Origin: Ashinkailepas kermadecensis
Lineage: Eukaryota; Arthropoda; Thecostraca; Neolepadidae
DNA: 64,000 nucleotides
Assembly: GCA_034440615.1 (NCBI GenBank)
Contig: JAOTOM010004827.1
Coordinates: 379,001 to 443,000, forward strand
Reading direction: 5' to 3'
The notes beneath the pieces were generated by a model. The model was given only the letters and a program-made list of their open reading frames with translations, was not told where the DNA came from and made no database searches. Positions 34,297 through 45,622 of this stretch are shown here, piece after piece; the stretch's first letter is position 1, and every line of letters starts with the position of its first letter. A program made the position numbers and the translations under genes.

Positions 34297-34905
34297 GATG
34301 AGGCGTTAATCCGGGAGGATTTTCCAGAAAGCCGTTCATATATTGTGCAAAACACAATGGAATCAGCAAGGGTCCCATTGGTCCAATTGCACAGTACATC
34401 TCAGTGTACAGCTCCAACAGCCAGTGTAGAGTACATCCGTTTGTGCTGTGTGCCCGGTCTCGACATCCCAGCTCCAGATTTATTTCTAATGACTTAGAAT
34501 TAGTCGAACTGGTGCAACACAACGCGACCTTGGCTGCCTCACTCCAGTCACTGCCCAATCCCACACATTCTTCCGGTACATTCGGATATGAGAAATATAC
34601 ACTACTTATCAGATGGCTGTAGCGGCCAATACAAAAATAAATGCAACTTCTTAAGTATCTGCCATCATGAGGATGGACCACGGCATGCTTACCGCATCAG
34701 GTAGATATGCCGTGTGAATGCCATTTTTATGCAACCTCACACTGACAAAATGCGTGCGACGGAATTGTGGGAACTGTTCAGTGGTCCGTGGCGTGATCGG
34801 TAGGTATGCAGAGGACAAGTGCTGGCCAGATTTGTGACTGCAGAAAAGTTGTCGCATCACTGAGCAAAACTTTAGTGGGAGCATCGGGTTATTCCTAGTC
34901 ACCAA
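34297..34905 (+). pseudogene. Decayed transposase-like gene, copy 2
   Basis: The same ordered motifs as the 18.1-19.2 kb copy appear in shifting plus frames: REDFPESRSYIVQ (about 34313), YSSNSQCRVHPFVL (about 34403-34445), HYLSDGCSGQYKNKCN (34599-34646), ICHHEDG, CECHFYATSH (about 34708-34740) and CDGIVGTV (about 34755-34780). Stops and frame changes separate every block, so it is dead. The family has no name I can give. The match between the two copies supports a real protein family (SDGC, QYK, HH, CDGI-GTV). A 36-bp SINE-tail insertion lies about 50 bp downstream. Confidence 0.72.
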
Positions 34906-34955
34906 GTCTTCTGCAGTCGGGACAGAGATGAATCTACCGAATCGCTTCCGTAGAG

Positions 34956-34991
34956 CTGGTCGAACCGCCCTGAAACTAATAACTAATTAAT
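34956..34991 (+). mobile_element. 36-bp SINE-tail insertion
   Basis: Flanked by ttccgtagag at 34946-34955 and tttcgtagag at 34992-35001 (10 bp, one mismatch). The insert reads ctggtcgaaccgccctgaaa then ctaataactaattaat. It starts about 20 bp further into the domain than the 54-62-bp copies and shares that start with 35547-35582. Confidence 0.75.
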
Positions 34992-35546
34992 TTTCGTAGA
35001 GAGCATGTAGTAAAGGGGACTAGGGGATACAATAGAATCGCACCCTTATTGACAACGAAATCGCTACATACGAGCTTTCTGCGAGCGAAGACGGCGATGT
35101 AAAGTGGATTACCAGAATGTTTTTGAATTAATGGTTTTGTATCAAGATATAGTGGAGAACCGAAATAAAGTCACCACGTGGTCCGTATTGCACCATCTCA
35201 CGTTGGTGTAAAGGATCGCTTTGAAACCCCGGTGTCGTGAATGCGTCTGATATCCTATCATATGTTACAATGAAATTGGGAGTCTGATAACATCTGTAAT
35301 AGACGTAAAAGCAAAACTTCGGGCAGATAACATTCCACCGCTACAGGACTCGCAATGCATTTACATCGAATATCCAGAAGCAACGCAATGACAATGACGG
35401 CTCTTACGTTATGTACGGGCTTAAAAAGGCGCAGCGGGTCGATAGCCAAGCAGTCACAGTGCCAGAAGTTCAAGAGAGAATGTAGCTTTGTGTGATCTCG
35501 TTTTCAGTCCCCAACATTATCCCCCCCGGTGGGCACGAATGATCAA
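34992..35546. other. Unique spacer
   Basis: Nothing recognised apart from a C-tract at 35520-35527. Confidence 0.3.
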
Positions 35547-35582
35547 CTCTGGTCGAAGCGCCCTAAAGCCCAAATAACTAAC
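35547..35582 (+). mobile_element. 36-bp SINE-tail fragment
   Basis: ctctggtcgaagcgccctaa then agcccaaataactaac matches the 3' domain and tail of the short SINE-tail insertions. No flanking duplication is visible, so it may be a decayed insertion. Confidence 0.7.
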
Positions 35583-36589
35583 CCCCACACGCCTCGCAAG
35601 GGCCCAAGACTTCTGAAAGACAATCATATTTTCAGTGGCAATGGTATTACTAAATTTTCTGGTCGCTTCCGTGCGTGCATAGCGTCTCCACACTCATACG
35701 TCTACCACAGGACTGGGGTGCACCGGGTAGCACCAGGGAATACGTGCATGCCGACACAGATTACAGGAGCAGAGTGGTGAACTGTTCCACACGTTGTGGT
35801 TGCCCTTGGCCATCGACAGAGCACGCTACTTCAAGCTGTGCTGCGTAGTTGTTCCTGTTCCCCTCCGAAGGTTCTCCAGCGGCCTCAGTTCAAGGAGGAC
35901 TGCATCATCACGTTACATCAGCAATATTGGAATCTGGTTGCTGTCCGGCAACCAATCAAAATATTATTACACAGGCGGATGCATCGAAATACTCACGGAA
36001 CATGTCCAGCACAGAGGTCCGCCCGGATGGAAGACCAAAGTGAGTTCTGGTATCTGTGCCTAAGATACTCAGGCACTCCTTGTGCAAAAGCTGCTCTACA
36101 AGACGACCACGACCATTGAAATTATCGTAGCCACGCACAGCGTGATAAAAGGTGCGTTAAAGTCGTCCATACTTCAGACTGGCTCAGGGAACTGATTAAT
36201 TCAACGTTTCAAATCGGCAGATCGAAGAGCGGATCCAGGCTGGGGAGCACATTACAAGGAAATGAAACGACACCCAAACGTCGGGGTGGGTTTCTTGATT
36301 GCTTCAGAGCTTCGAGTTCCATAGAGCTACTTTTTGTTCGGCTCCGAATGCGTTCCACCCCTGAGGGGACACCTGTTGTCCCATGACGGGGTACACCAGA
36401 CGTATCGAAACTACACAAACGGGGCAAACAGCGCCTTGCCGGTCAGGAGAGCGAGCGAGAGAGTTCAAGGATTGCACAGTCACGCTACCTCAGCCACATT
36501 GGAAAATTGTCGTTTTCCCAGTACCATTGCCCGCCAACCAATCAAAACATTGCACATGCTGATAATTCGAAATACTCATGTCTAGCGCT

Positions 36590-37510
36590 GATGACAAACG
36601 TTTAGTCATAATGGGAAGAGTGAAATACTTTATCACAATGTATGAGTTGAAATACTTGTACAAAACGTTGATTTTTTTCCCGATTTAAATTACTGTGCGT
36701 TAACATGGGTAAGCAATTATGCAACAAGATTGGACGGGATTATTAAAATGCAAAAATGGAATGAAGAATTATAGATAAACAACACAAGGCGCACCCTACA
36801 AATGAACTATTTCCAAAACACAACATTTTGAAGTAGTTCTGATATTGTTCAAGAACACAGCATATTATTGCTGCACAGAGTTCTTAATCAAACATTGCCA
36901 GTCTCCATAATGGACATGTTTTAATATTCTTCACCAAGTAACTTACATGTTCAGCATTTCCTTGCACCTTCCGCACCAAGATCCCATAGACGAAATGCCA
37001 CGTAATTTATTGCACCAAGAACTTGGAACATAACTATTTGTCACAAATTTCCTGTGTTTAATCAAGTATTTACCAACAAGGAAAACATGAGGTACATCAG
37101 AGTTTAATTATTGCTTTATATATTGGACAATCGCCAACAAAAATCAACCATAAGCATTTGCACAAGATAAAAATGAAGGAAGGGATTATATGTAGTTGGG
37201 TGTACATGTATGCATGAGTAAGCATATACCAGAATATATGCATATACATACAATATAACATATATAACATCTTTCTCGAGGATTTCCTCTCCCCCATAAC
37301 ACATTTCACTAAGTGGCCCCAGGGGTTGCTAGCTAGCTACCTTGCTGGGGTGCTTCTGGGGTTGCTTTTGCTAATACCTGGTGCTGGCCTATCTACAAAA
37401 AGAAAAGAGGAATTCCCGGGCTGGCTATTCTGATTCTTGGAAAGTTTGCCACAGGAAAGCCAAACAAAAATCTGAATCTAGGACTGCATGAGGAACAGGG
37501 CTCGACATCA
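36590..37510. other. AT-rich interruption of the long-unit array
   Basis: This ~0.9 kb segment is not found in the other units and has no recognisable gene. It contains a duplicated ggggttgct motif near 37320-37370 and atgcatata repeats near 37200-37260. Confidence 0.4.
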
Positions 37511-38271
37511 GAAAAAGTGAGTCTCAGTACCTGTGCTTAAAATACACGACTCTTCGTCGAAAAAAAACATTCCAAAAGACCACAACGAGCGTTGCTATCA
37601 TCGCAGACCCACACAGTGTGGTGTGCGTATAAATCGTCCGAAGTTAAGACTGGCTCTGAGAGTACATTACAAAAACGTTTGAATTCAACAGATGGAAGCG
37701 TAGTTCCAGGCTGGTAAACACCGTGCAAATAAATAAAACGACGACCAAACGCAATACCCGGCGTTCCCCGGGCCTGTTACGAGTACAATTCCAGGGTGGG
37801 TTTTCTGGTTGCTTCCGATCTCCATATAAGTTACGTTTTGTTCGGCTCCGAATGCGTTCCATCCTTGAGGGGTCAACTAATGGGATGCCCGTTGTCCCAC
37901 AAATGAAGGACACCACTCGCATCGGAACTACGTATACGGGGAAAACGGCGTCTTGCCACAGTCAGGAGAGAGCGAGAGAGTTCAAGGACTGCACAGTCAC
38001 GGTACCTCAGCCATATTGGATTATGTGTTCGTATCCGGGACGCGAAATGCATACAGTTAACGAGTTATAAAATAAAGGAATGCTATAAAGCAGAGGTTGT
38101 TTGAACGTCGGACCGAATGCAGCTAAGCCACGAGGCCAATATTCCTCAACAACCGAGGTTTTTAACGTTACTTTTTGCGGAGAGGGCTGGAATGCTCTTA
38201 CTGAACATGCAGTCACAGAGGGCTTGTTGAATCCCGACTTCCATTTCTAATCGGTTTACCTTGAAGGCTAT

Positions 38272-38315
38272 TTTGCTAGTTAGTTATTGTAGTTTAGGGG
38301 AGCATCGACTGCATA
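38272..38315 (-). mobile_element. 44-bp SINE-tail insertion
   Basis: The target string tgaaggctat is duplicated at 38262-38271 and 38316-38325. On the minus strand the insert reads tatgcagtcgatgctcccct then aaactacaataactaactag. Its 5' start lies between those of the 54-62-bp and the 36-bp copies. Confidence 0.85.
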
Positions 38316-38816
38316 TGAAGGCTATCAATTTTGTTATGCTTATGTCTTTTTGTACTACATAATAGATACATTCTGAATGAAATCCCAACTTTTGGTTCAT
38401 CCTTGCAAGGTTAGCAGCAGCAAGCAAAATAACGTTAACAGCGGGGAAGAAAAGAGTGTAGTGGAAAGTTCCACTATTGATATTCTTAATCGAGTTCCCC
38501 GATCAAACAAAATATTGCACAGACTGAGAAGACCAAATACTCATGTTCAGCACAAAGGCCAGTCCAGATGGGAGACCAAATTGAGTTCCGGTAACTGTGT
38601 TTAAAATATGCGGCTCGTATAAAACCTATTCCCAAAGACCACCACGAGAGTTGCTATTGCCGCAGCACCGCACAGTGTGATGACGTTCGAATCGACCACG
38701 GTTACGACTGGCTGTGGGAGCCGATTAGACTTAGACGTCTGAATTCAGCAGATGGAAACGCAGTTCCAGGCAGGTAAGCATAGTACAAAGTAACGACCGA
38801 AGTATGCCCGAGCAGC

Positions 38817-38819
<3 letters not shown>

Positions 38820-38894
<75 letters not shown>

Positions 38895-39342
38895 CGAGGG
38901 CGAGGGCGAGGGCGAGGGCGAGGGCGAGGGCGAGGGCGAGGGCGAGGGCGAGGGCGAGGGCGAGGGCGAGGGCGAGGGCGAGGGCGAGGGCGAGGGCGAG
39001 GGCGAGGGCGAGGGCGAGGGCGAGGGCGAGGGCGAGGGCGAGGGCGAGGGCGAGGGCGAGGGCGAGGGCGAGGGCGAGGGCGAGGGCGAGGGCGAGGGCG
39101 AGGGCGAGGGCGAGGGCGAGGGCGAGGGCGAGGGCGAGGGCGAGGGCGAGGGCGAGGGCGAGGGCGAGGGCGAGGGCGAGGGCGAGGGCGAGGGCGAGGG
39201 CGAGGGCGAGGGCGAGGGCGAGGGCGAGGTCGATGGCGAGGTCGATGGCGAGGTCGATGGCGAGGTCGATGGCGATGGCGATGGCGAGGTCGAGGTCGAT
39301 GGCGAGGGCGAGGGCGAGGGCGAGGGCGAGGGCGAGGGCGAG

Positions 39343-39372
<30 letters not shown>
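38820..39372. repeat. Giant compound microsatellite (GA)n then (GGGCGA)n
   Basis: (GA)n runs from 38820 to 38892, then ggcgag hexamers continue to 39372, broken near 39229-39300 by ggtcgat variants. In the other units of the host array the same position, just before gagttcaagg, carries only gagagcgagcgagagag (36447-36463) or gagagagcgagagag (37966-37980). The 246- and 223-codon frames through it are repeat artefacts. Confidence 0.97.
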
Positions 39373-39373
<1 letters not shown>

Positions 39374-39610
39374 GCGAAAGAGTTCAAGGATTGCACAGTC
39401 ACGTTACCTCAGCCATATTGGAAAATGATTGCTTCTCACATCAGTCTGATGATGCTGCTGCATCAGCTCTGTCCGCCGACCAACCAAAATATTGCACAGG
39501 CCGAAGACTCGAAATACTCATGTCCAGCGCAGATAGCAAACTGAAGTGAGTTCCGGTACCTGTGCTTATACGGGATAAAGGACGTCTTGACACAGTGAGA
39601 AAAGTAAGAG

Positions 39611-40714
39611 ACTCACGATCCCGACAACCATCCAACACAACCCTTGGTCCCTTGATCCCCCTTGATCAAACACAACCCACCCCTTGATCCGGCCAACCGG
39701 GCCGACAGGCACCAGGTCAGAGCCCAAGCTCCCGGTCCGGGGCCACCTCCCACCTTCCCCGTGCGAGGAAAGCGCCCTTCCAGGGAGGCTCGAATGAACA
39801 CTATCCCCCACGGAGCGGAATTTTTAAGCCCAAGGCCCCGCCCCCTGAGAGGGAGAGGTGTTCCTACAGAACGTTCCAGGGCACCACTTCCCCCACTGAA
39901 CGAATGTTTAAGCCAAAAGCACCCTTCCGAGACTTTCGCAGTGGCACCCCTCCGAGGAAATAGCACCCCTCCAACTGACTGCCCCACGAAAACTCCAGGA
40001 CCTGCCCCTGCGTTTGCATGTATGCGTGTATATATGCATGCATAATGCCTAATATATGTATATATATATATATTCAACAATACACCCATCTCATGAGGCA
40101 GGCCGCATCACTTCACAGGTTCTCATTACTAGGGAAATTCGCAAGCAGCGATCAGATACAAAAGCAGCAGTCTCCGAAGAGGTCAACGGCTGCAGCCGGT
40201 CAAAGCATTCGCGCCCATACATTGTGCAGCCATGTGTGCGTGTCGCAGTTGCGTATTGCAGCAGTGTTCAGATGTGATGCCCAGCATATGTCGGACGGGC
40301 AGGAGCACGGGACTATTACTCAGGTTACATCGACACCCGAACGTAAATTCCAGACTGGATGGCATCAACCGAAGCGCTTGGCCCCGTTCGTTCGGGAATT
40401 TACATGGGATTGTCGGTTTTGGCAACGCATTATCAGTTTAAGGAGATGCAAGATAATTTCGGATGTATTTACGTGTTTTGTCAAAAGTGGTGCATTTCAG
40501 ACAGGGGAAATTATTGAGGGTTTCGTTGTATGACAGGCAGTAACAGACGAAGGGGTAACTCATGAAGCACAAAACATGTTTCTGGTGTTGCCTTGTTGTA
40601 ATATTTTTCAAGTGCTGCACAGAGAAATCCTAAATAGCTTATATAACCATATTAATGAGATGGAGCCGGACCGGCCTCTGGTATGCAATAACACCTAGGT
40701 TATGTTAGTTTTTT
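39611..40714. other. Spacer without recognisable gene
   Basis: 39.6-40.0 kb is GC-rich, with repeated cccttgatc motifs (39650-39690) and gcaccCcTcc motifs. A (TA)n tract lies at 40056-40073. The 158-codon minus frame at 39613-40089 and the 171-codon plus frame at 40018-40533 have no recognisable domain. Confidence 0.4.
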
Positions 40715-41690
40715 TTTGCGTTTTTCATTACATATTACCCTATTCAAAGCCACTTTTTGTTGGTATTATCTTGCTCGCCAACCGAAAGGTAAGTATTTTC
40801 GATGGAAATGAGTATTCACATGCAAATCCCACTGATGAATATCGTATTGAATCTTTTTTGTTGGTGGGGGTTCCTGTTGAATTAAATGCAAATTTATCGA
40901 CTGGGCAAGGTAAGGATAATTCTTTCTCAAATATGAATTATTCTTCGCTAAATATTACCCCACCCAAAGCTACCTAATGGCATTATTAAATGTTGCACCT
41001 GTACAGCACAACCCAACAACGATGAAAGCAGTTGTTCGCGAACTGCAATGCAAGCATTTCCAGTGGAAATGAGCAGTCGAGTCATCTTAATAATGCTAAT
41101 AAACATGGTATTCGAACATTTTTTTCTCAGCAAAATCAACCAACCAACCTAAACCGAATAATACCTAATACAAACCCAAAGATAATTTAAAACTAGGTTA
41201 GGTATGGTTATGAGACATTAAAAATATATAAAATTTGATTATTCCTCATTACATATTACCCCACCCAAAGCTACTTTTCAGTATTATTGAATTTCCCACG
41301 TGCATCACATGATCCAATAACGATGAAAGCCGTTTTTTTGCTTCCATGCGCAGCTACGCCATCTTAATCATGCAAATAAACATGTTTTTTTATCAACCTC
41401 CGGTTAGGTTAGGCTACGCTGCTTTCTAAAATGCATAATTATTCTCGATTGGATATCTCAACACCAGAATTTGTTTTTTTTTGGATTTCCATTTTTGTAC
41501 ATGAAGTACACGATCAAACAGCCATTGCTCGTCAACTGCAAAATAAGGACTTGCAGTAGATAAATGTGGTGTTCGAACATTTGTTCTTGAAATCCTGTGA
41601 ACGACTTCAAATGACAATCTAACATATTTTCTACCATATTACCATCAAACAAAAATGTGGCAGTCACATCCCACCTGATCCAACACCAGT
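40715..41690. repeat. Diverged repeats of about 200-300 bp, 3-4 copies
   Basis: Blocks recur: catatattaccccacccaaag with ctactttt (40726, 40955, 41255), aacaacgatgaaagcMgtt (41020, 41318), ccatcttaatMatgcWaataaacatg (41085, 41362) and gttcgaacatttgtt-like strings (41110, 41570). Copies are strongly diverged. A ttaggttagg dimer occurs at 41404. No coding frame. Confidence 0.65.
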
Positions 41691-42465
41691 AATAAACACA
41701 CTTGTGTTGTTGGCTAACATGGGTTGTTGATCAAAATGTACGTCAACTTTCAGGTATGGTAGTCACATAAATCCATTTCTGATGAAAACGAATGTTGTTT
41801 CACCTCGGGAACCTCAAAAACGCCGATAGGCACCTCTGATATAAAACTGCTGGCTTCCAACGCAGGCTCCCTGAACAATCACCACAGCTTTGGGTAGTTA
41901 ATTATTGCTTTATTTCTGACTAATAGGGTGACTTTCAAAGGTTCAATCAAGTTAATTATTGCTTTATTTCCGACTACGCGGATGCCTTTCAAATTGAAGT
42001 GCTCAAACTACTTCGACCTGAGCTCTAAAAAACAGCTCAAGTGTGCATTGCGATGCCTGTTGGCGTTGATAGCATGAAACAATTGGTGATCTCTTACCAG
42101 CCCCTGCATCACTTTAACTTCACCTTCCCTCCACTCCAGCCTTTCTTTGTCCATAAGGAAGGAGGTAATAACAGAAACAATAAAAAGATCGCGACAAGAT
42201 GTGTGGCGCTTTTGTTTTTAGCGTAAATCCAAACGAAATCCGCTCACATTACCAAAATCCTTCCGGGGAAAGGATTTGAGCCAGCGCTGCATTCGAAGTT
42301 ACTTATCATTTCATTCCGAAGTGCTTCATTGGACGGAAAACGAGACGCTGCGCTATTTCAGGTGGAAATTCGACTTACTGCGGTCCACGTAAACTAGATG
42401 CATCTCTGAATGGAACACAACCGACATCTCTGAATGGAACACAACCGACATCAGCTGGACGTCAC
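41691..42465. other. Spacer with small direct duplications
   Basis: gttaattattgctttatttc occurs at 41897 and 41950, and catctctgaatggaacacaa at 42401 and 42425. No gene was recognised. Confidence 0.5.
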
Positions 42466-44445
42466 GTCCGATGATATCCACTACCGCGTCATGGTGAAGG
42501 TGGTGATATCCACTACCGCGCCATGGTGATGGTGGTGATATCCACCACTGCGCTATGGTGAAGGTGTTGATATCCACTACTGCGCTATGGTGACGGTGGT
42601 GATATCCACTACCGCGCCATGGTGAAGGTGGTGATATCCACCACTGCGTCATGGTGAAGGTGGTGATATCCACCACTGCGCCATGGTGAAGGTGGTGATA
42701 TCCACCACTGCGTCATGGTGAAGGTGGTGATATCCACCACTGCGTCATGGTGAAGGTGGTGATGTCCACCACTGTGTCATGGTGAAGGTGGTGATATCCA
42801 CCACTGCGTCATGGTGAAGGTGGTGATATCCACCACTGCGTCATGGTGAAGGTGATGATATCCACCACTGCGCCATGGTGAAGGTGGTGATATCCACTAC
42901 CGCGTCAGGGTGAATGTGGTGATATCCACCACTGCGTCATGGTGAAGGTGGTGATATCCACCACTGTGTCATGGTGAAGGTGGTGATATCCACTACTGCG
43001 CCATGGTGAAGGTGGTGATATCCACCACTGCGCCATGGTGAAGGTGGTGATATCCACCACTGCGTCATGGTGAAGGTGGTGATATCCACCACTGCGTCAT
43101 GGTGAAGGTGGTGATATCCACCACTGCGCCATGGTGAAGGTGGTGATATCCACTACTGCGCTATGGTGGAGGTGGTGATATCCACCACTGCGCCATGGTG
43201 AAGGTGGTGATATCCACTACCGCGTCAAGGTGAATGTGGTGATATCCACCACTGTGTCATGGCGAAGGTGGTGATATCCACCACTGTGTCATGGTGAAGG
43301 TGGTGATATCCACTACTGCGTCATGGTGAAGGTGGTGATGTCCACCACTGCGTCATGGTGAAGGTGGTGATGTCCACCACTGTGTCATGGCGAAGGTGGT
43401 GATATCCACTACTGCGCCATGGTGGAGGTGGTGATATCCACCACTGTGTCATGGCGAAGGTGGTGATATCCACCACTGCGTCATGGTGAAGGTGGTGATA
43501 TCCACTACTGCGCCATGGTGGAGGTGGTGATATCCACCACTGTGTCATGGCGAAGGTGGTGATGTCCACCACTGCGTCATGGTGAAGGTGGTGATGTCCA
43601 CCACTGTGTCATGGTGAAGGTGGTGATGTCCACCACTGCGCCATGGTGAAGGTGGTGATATCCACTACTGCGCCATGGTGGAGGTGGTGATATCCACCAC
43701 TGTGTCATGGCGAAGGTGGTGATATCCACTACTGCGTCATGGTGAAGGTGGTGATGTCCACCACTGTGTCATGGTGAAGGTGGTGATATCCACTACTGCG
43801 CCATGGTGGAGGTGTTGATATCCACCACTGTGTCATGGCGAAGGTGGTGATATCCACCACTGCGTCATGGTGAAGGTGGTGATGTCCACCACTGTGTCAT
43901 GGTGAAGGTGGTGATATCCACTACTGCGCCATGGTGGAGGTGGTGATATCCACCACTGTGTCATGGCGAAGGTGGTGATATCCACTACTGCGTCATGGTG
44001 AAGGTGGTGATGTCCACCACTGTGTCATGGTGAAGGTGGTGATATCCACTACTGCGCCATGGTGGAGGTGTTGATATCCACCACTGTGTCATGGCGAAGG
44101 TGGTGATGTCCACCACTGCGTCATGGTGAAGGTGGTGATGTCCACCACTGTGTCATGGCGAAGGTGGTGATGTCCACCACTGTGTCATGGTGAAGGTGGT
44201 GATATCCACTACTGCGCCATGGTGGAGGTGGTGATATCCACCACTGTGTCATGGCGAAGGTGGTGATGTCCACCACTGCGTCATGGTGAAGGTGGTGATA
44301 TCCACCACTGCGTCATGGCGAAGGTGGTGATGTCCACCACTGCGCTATGGTGATGGTGGTGATATCCATCACTGCTCCATGGTGTGAAGGTGGTGATATC
44401 ACCACTGCGCTATGGTGATGGTGGTGATATCCACCACTGCACTGT
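42466..44445. repeat. 32-bp satellite, about 61 copies, with higher-order units
   Basis: The monomer is gaaggtggtgatatccacca followed by ctgcgtcatggt (32 bp). gtggtgatatccaccac is a near-palindrome centred on gatatc, so each monomer could extrude a small hairpin. Variants (gtgtcatggc, tactgcgccatggtggagg, gatgtcc) follow a pattern: tactgcgccatggtggagg lies at 43667, 43795, 43923 and 44051, exactly 128 bp apart, which is a four-monomer higher-order repeat. Minus frames reading as WWISPPSP repeats are artefacts. Confidence 0.96.
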
Positions 44446-45622
44446 CCGCGGCCACCGGTCAGCACACCACGCTGCGTCGGGCCAACGGCCCAAAAGGCAA
44501 ACAAACCGCTCAAGTCCACCACAGCACCCTGAAACACCAGTGTTGCCAGCGTCCCGGCCCACACTCTGTCTCGGTCTTAGTCTGCGCCGCCAGCAATGTG
44601 GCTCACCAAAACAAAACATCCGCCCAATTTGACGGCGGGTTTGCGCACGGGTGGAGCGCTGATCTCACATCCGAGCGGCACGATCGGACGATGAAGCGCA
44701 CTTCTGAAACAATGTCTGTTGGGTTGAAATTTGTGTTAGCTTGATGGGACGGGTTTTCACGAGAAATGTGTTTGCTGGAGAAAAGTTTCACCACACAGGA
44801 CGTCTGGACGGAGCGTTTGTGCGGAAATAATTTTTAGTTGATGTTCTTGAAAGCCAACGCTCATAGCGCGTTATTGTCAGACGTATCTCCAATGTTACAG
44901 ATATATATTCTGGGCTGATGCAGAACAGACATACTACGCGGTGCTTCCGGTGCCTAGAAAAGGCTTTCGACGCACCACATGGAGCTCTTCGAATGAAACC
45001 ACGCGATTTGTAACTGATGTCACACGGCTCAGTCTTCAAGAAATTCAGAGCAGACATTAGTATCCGATTTTACTTTGGTTTTGTAGATAAACAACACACA
45101 ATTATTCAAATATAATTATTGCAACAGTAATGCTTCCCGACGAATGCTCTAGCGTAGAGACAGCTACAAGTGTCACAAACGACCTTTGCTTTGATGTGCA
45201 CTCGCTGCTTACGAATATCCAGCAATTCAATTAGGTGAAAAAACGTAGCTTACAGCAACTGGATTTCAGTGCCGGCATCATAGTGACTAATGTTGCGAAG
45301 GGTACGAAATATGAACGTTGTATTTGCCCCAACGCACTCTAAGTGTCATCAAGGCATGCAGTAAACGATTTGATCCTGGCTAAGTGGGATAGCGTCTTAC
45401 GTCCACCTTTGGCTCTATATTAAATGAGTCTTAACTGTCACCACAGCATACCAAAAATGTGTTGCTGACGTCACGTCTGACATATTCGTCAGTGACACGC
45501 CCAATATCACACTGACCCACTGACATATTCGTCAGTAGCTGCGCAATGTCACCCAAGCATACCGGCACACGTCGTATCTGGCCCGCTGTTTCGCTCTGTC
45601 GTGGTGGTGGCGGGCCACGTTC
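44446..45622. other. Spacer without recognisable gene
   Basis: An 89-codon minus frame (44788-45057) has reasonable composition but no identifiable domain. gacatattcgtcagt occurs twice (45478, 45521). Confidence 0.4.

Larger units (their letters stand above)
35880..39610. repeat. Degenerate long-unit tandem array, about 3.5 units, with interruptions
   Basis: Blocks recur in the same order. Block A is gagttcaaggattgcacagt near 36461, 37978 and 39379, with a diverged copy at 35887. Block B is caaaatattgcacagRc near 36535, 38507 and 39485. Block C is gtgagttccggtacctgtgc near 36041, 37515, 38582 and 39545. Block D is gttccaggctggtaaRcac near 36235, 37702 and 38762. Block E is ttttgttcggctccgaatgc near 36330 and 37835. 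The unit is roughly 0.6-0.7 kb; 36.6-37.5 kb and 38.06-38.5 kb are interruptions. Frames within are short and non-coding. Confidence 0.8.

Noticed and set aside
38731..39544. 223- and 246-codon frames encoding dipeptide repeats
   Set aside because: They read through the (GA)n/(GGGCGA)n microsatellite and have no independent coding evidence.
41404..41414. Arthropod-type telomere repeat (TTAGG)n
   Set aside because: Only two units occur, inside a diverged interspersed repeat; far too short for telomeric DNA.
42353..44564. Minus-strand proteins with WWISPPSP repeats
   Set aside because: These are translations of the 32-bp satellite, whose period is not a multiple of three; frames break at random.
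44788..45057. A second reverse transcriptase fragment suggested by a plus-strand EKAFDAPHGAL stretch
   Set aside because: Only one short motif resembles the family and no neighbouring blocks support it; likely chance.
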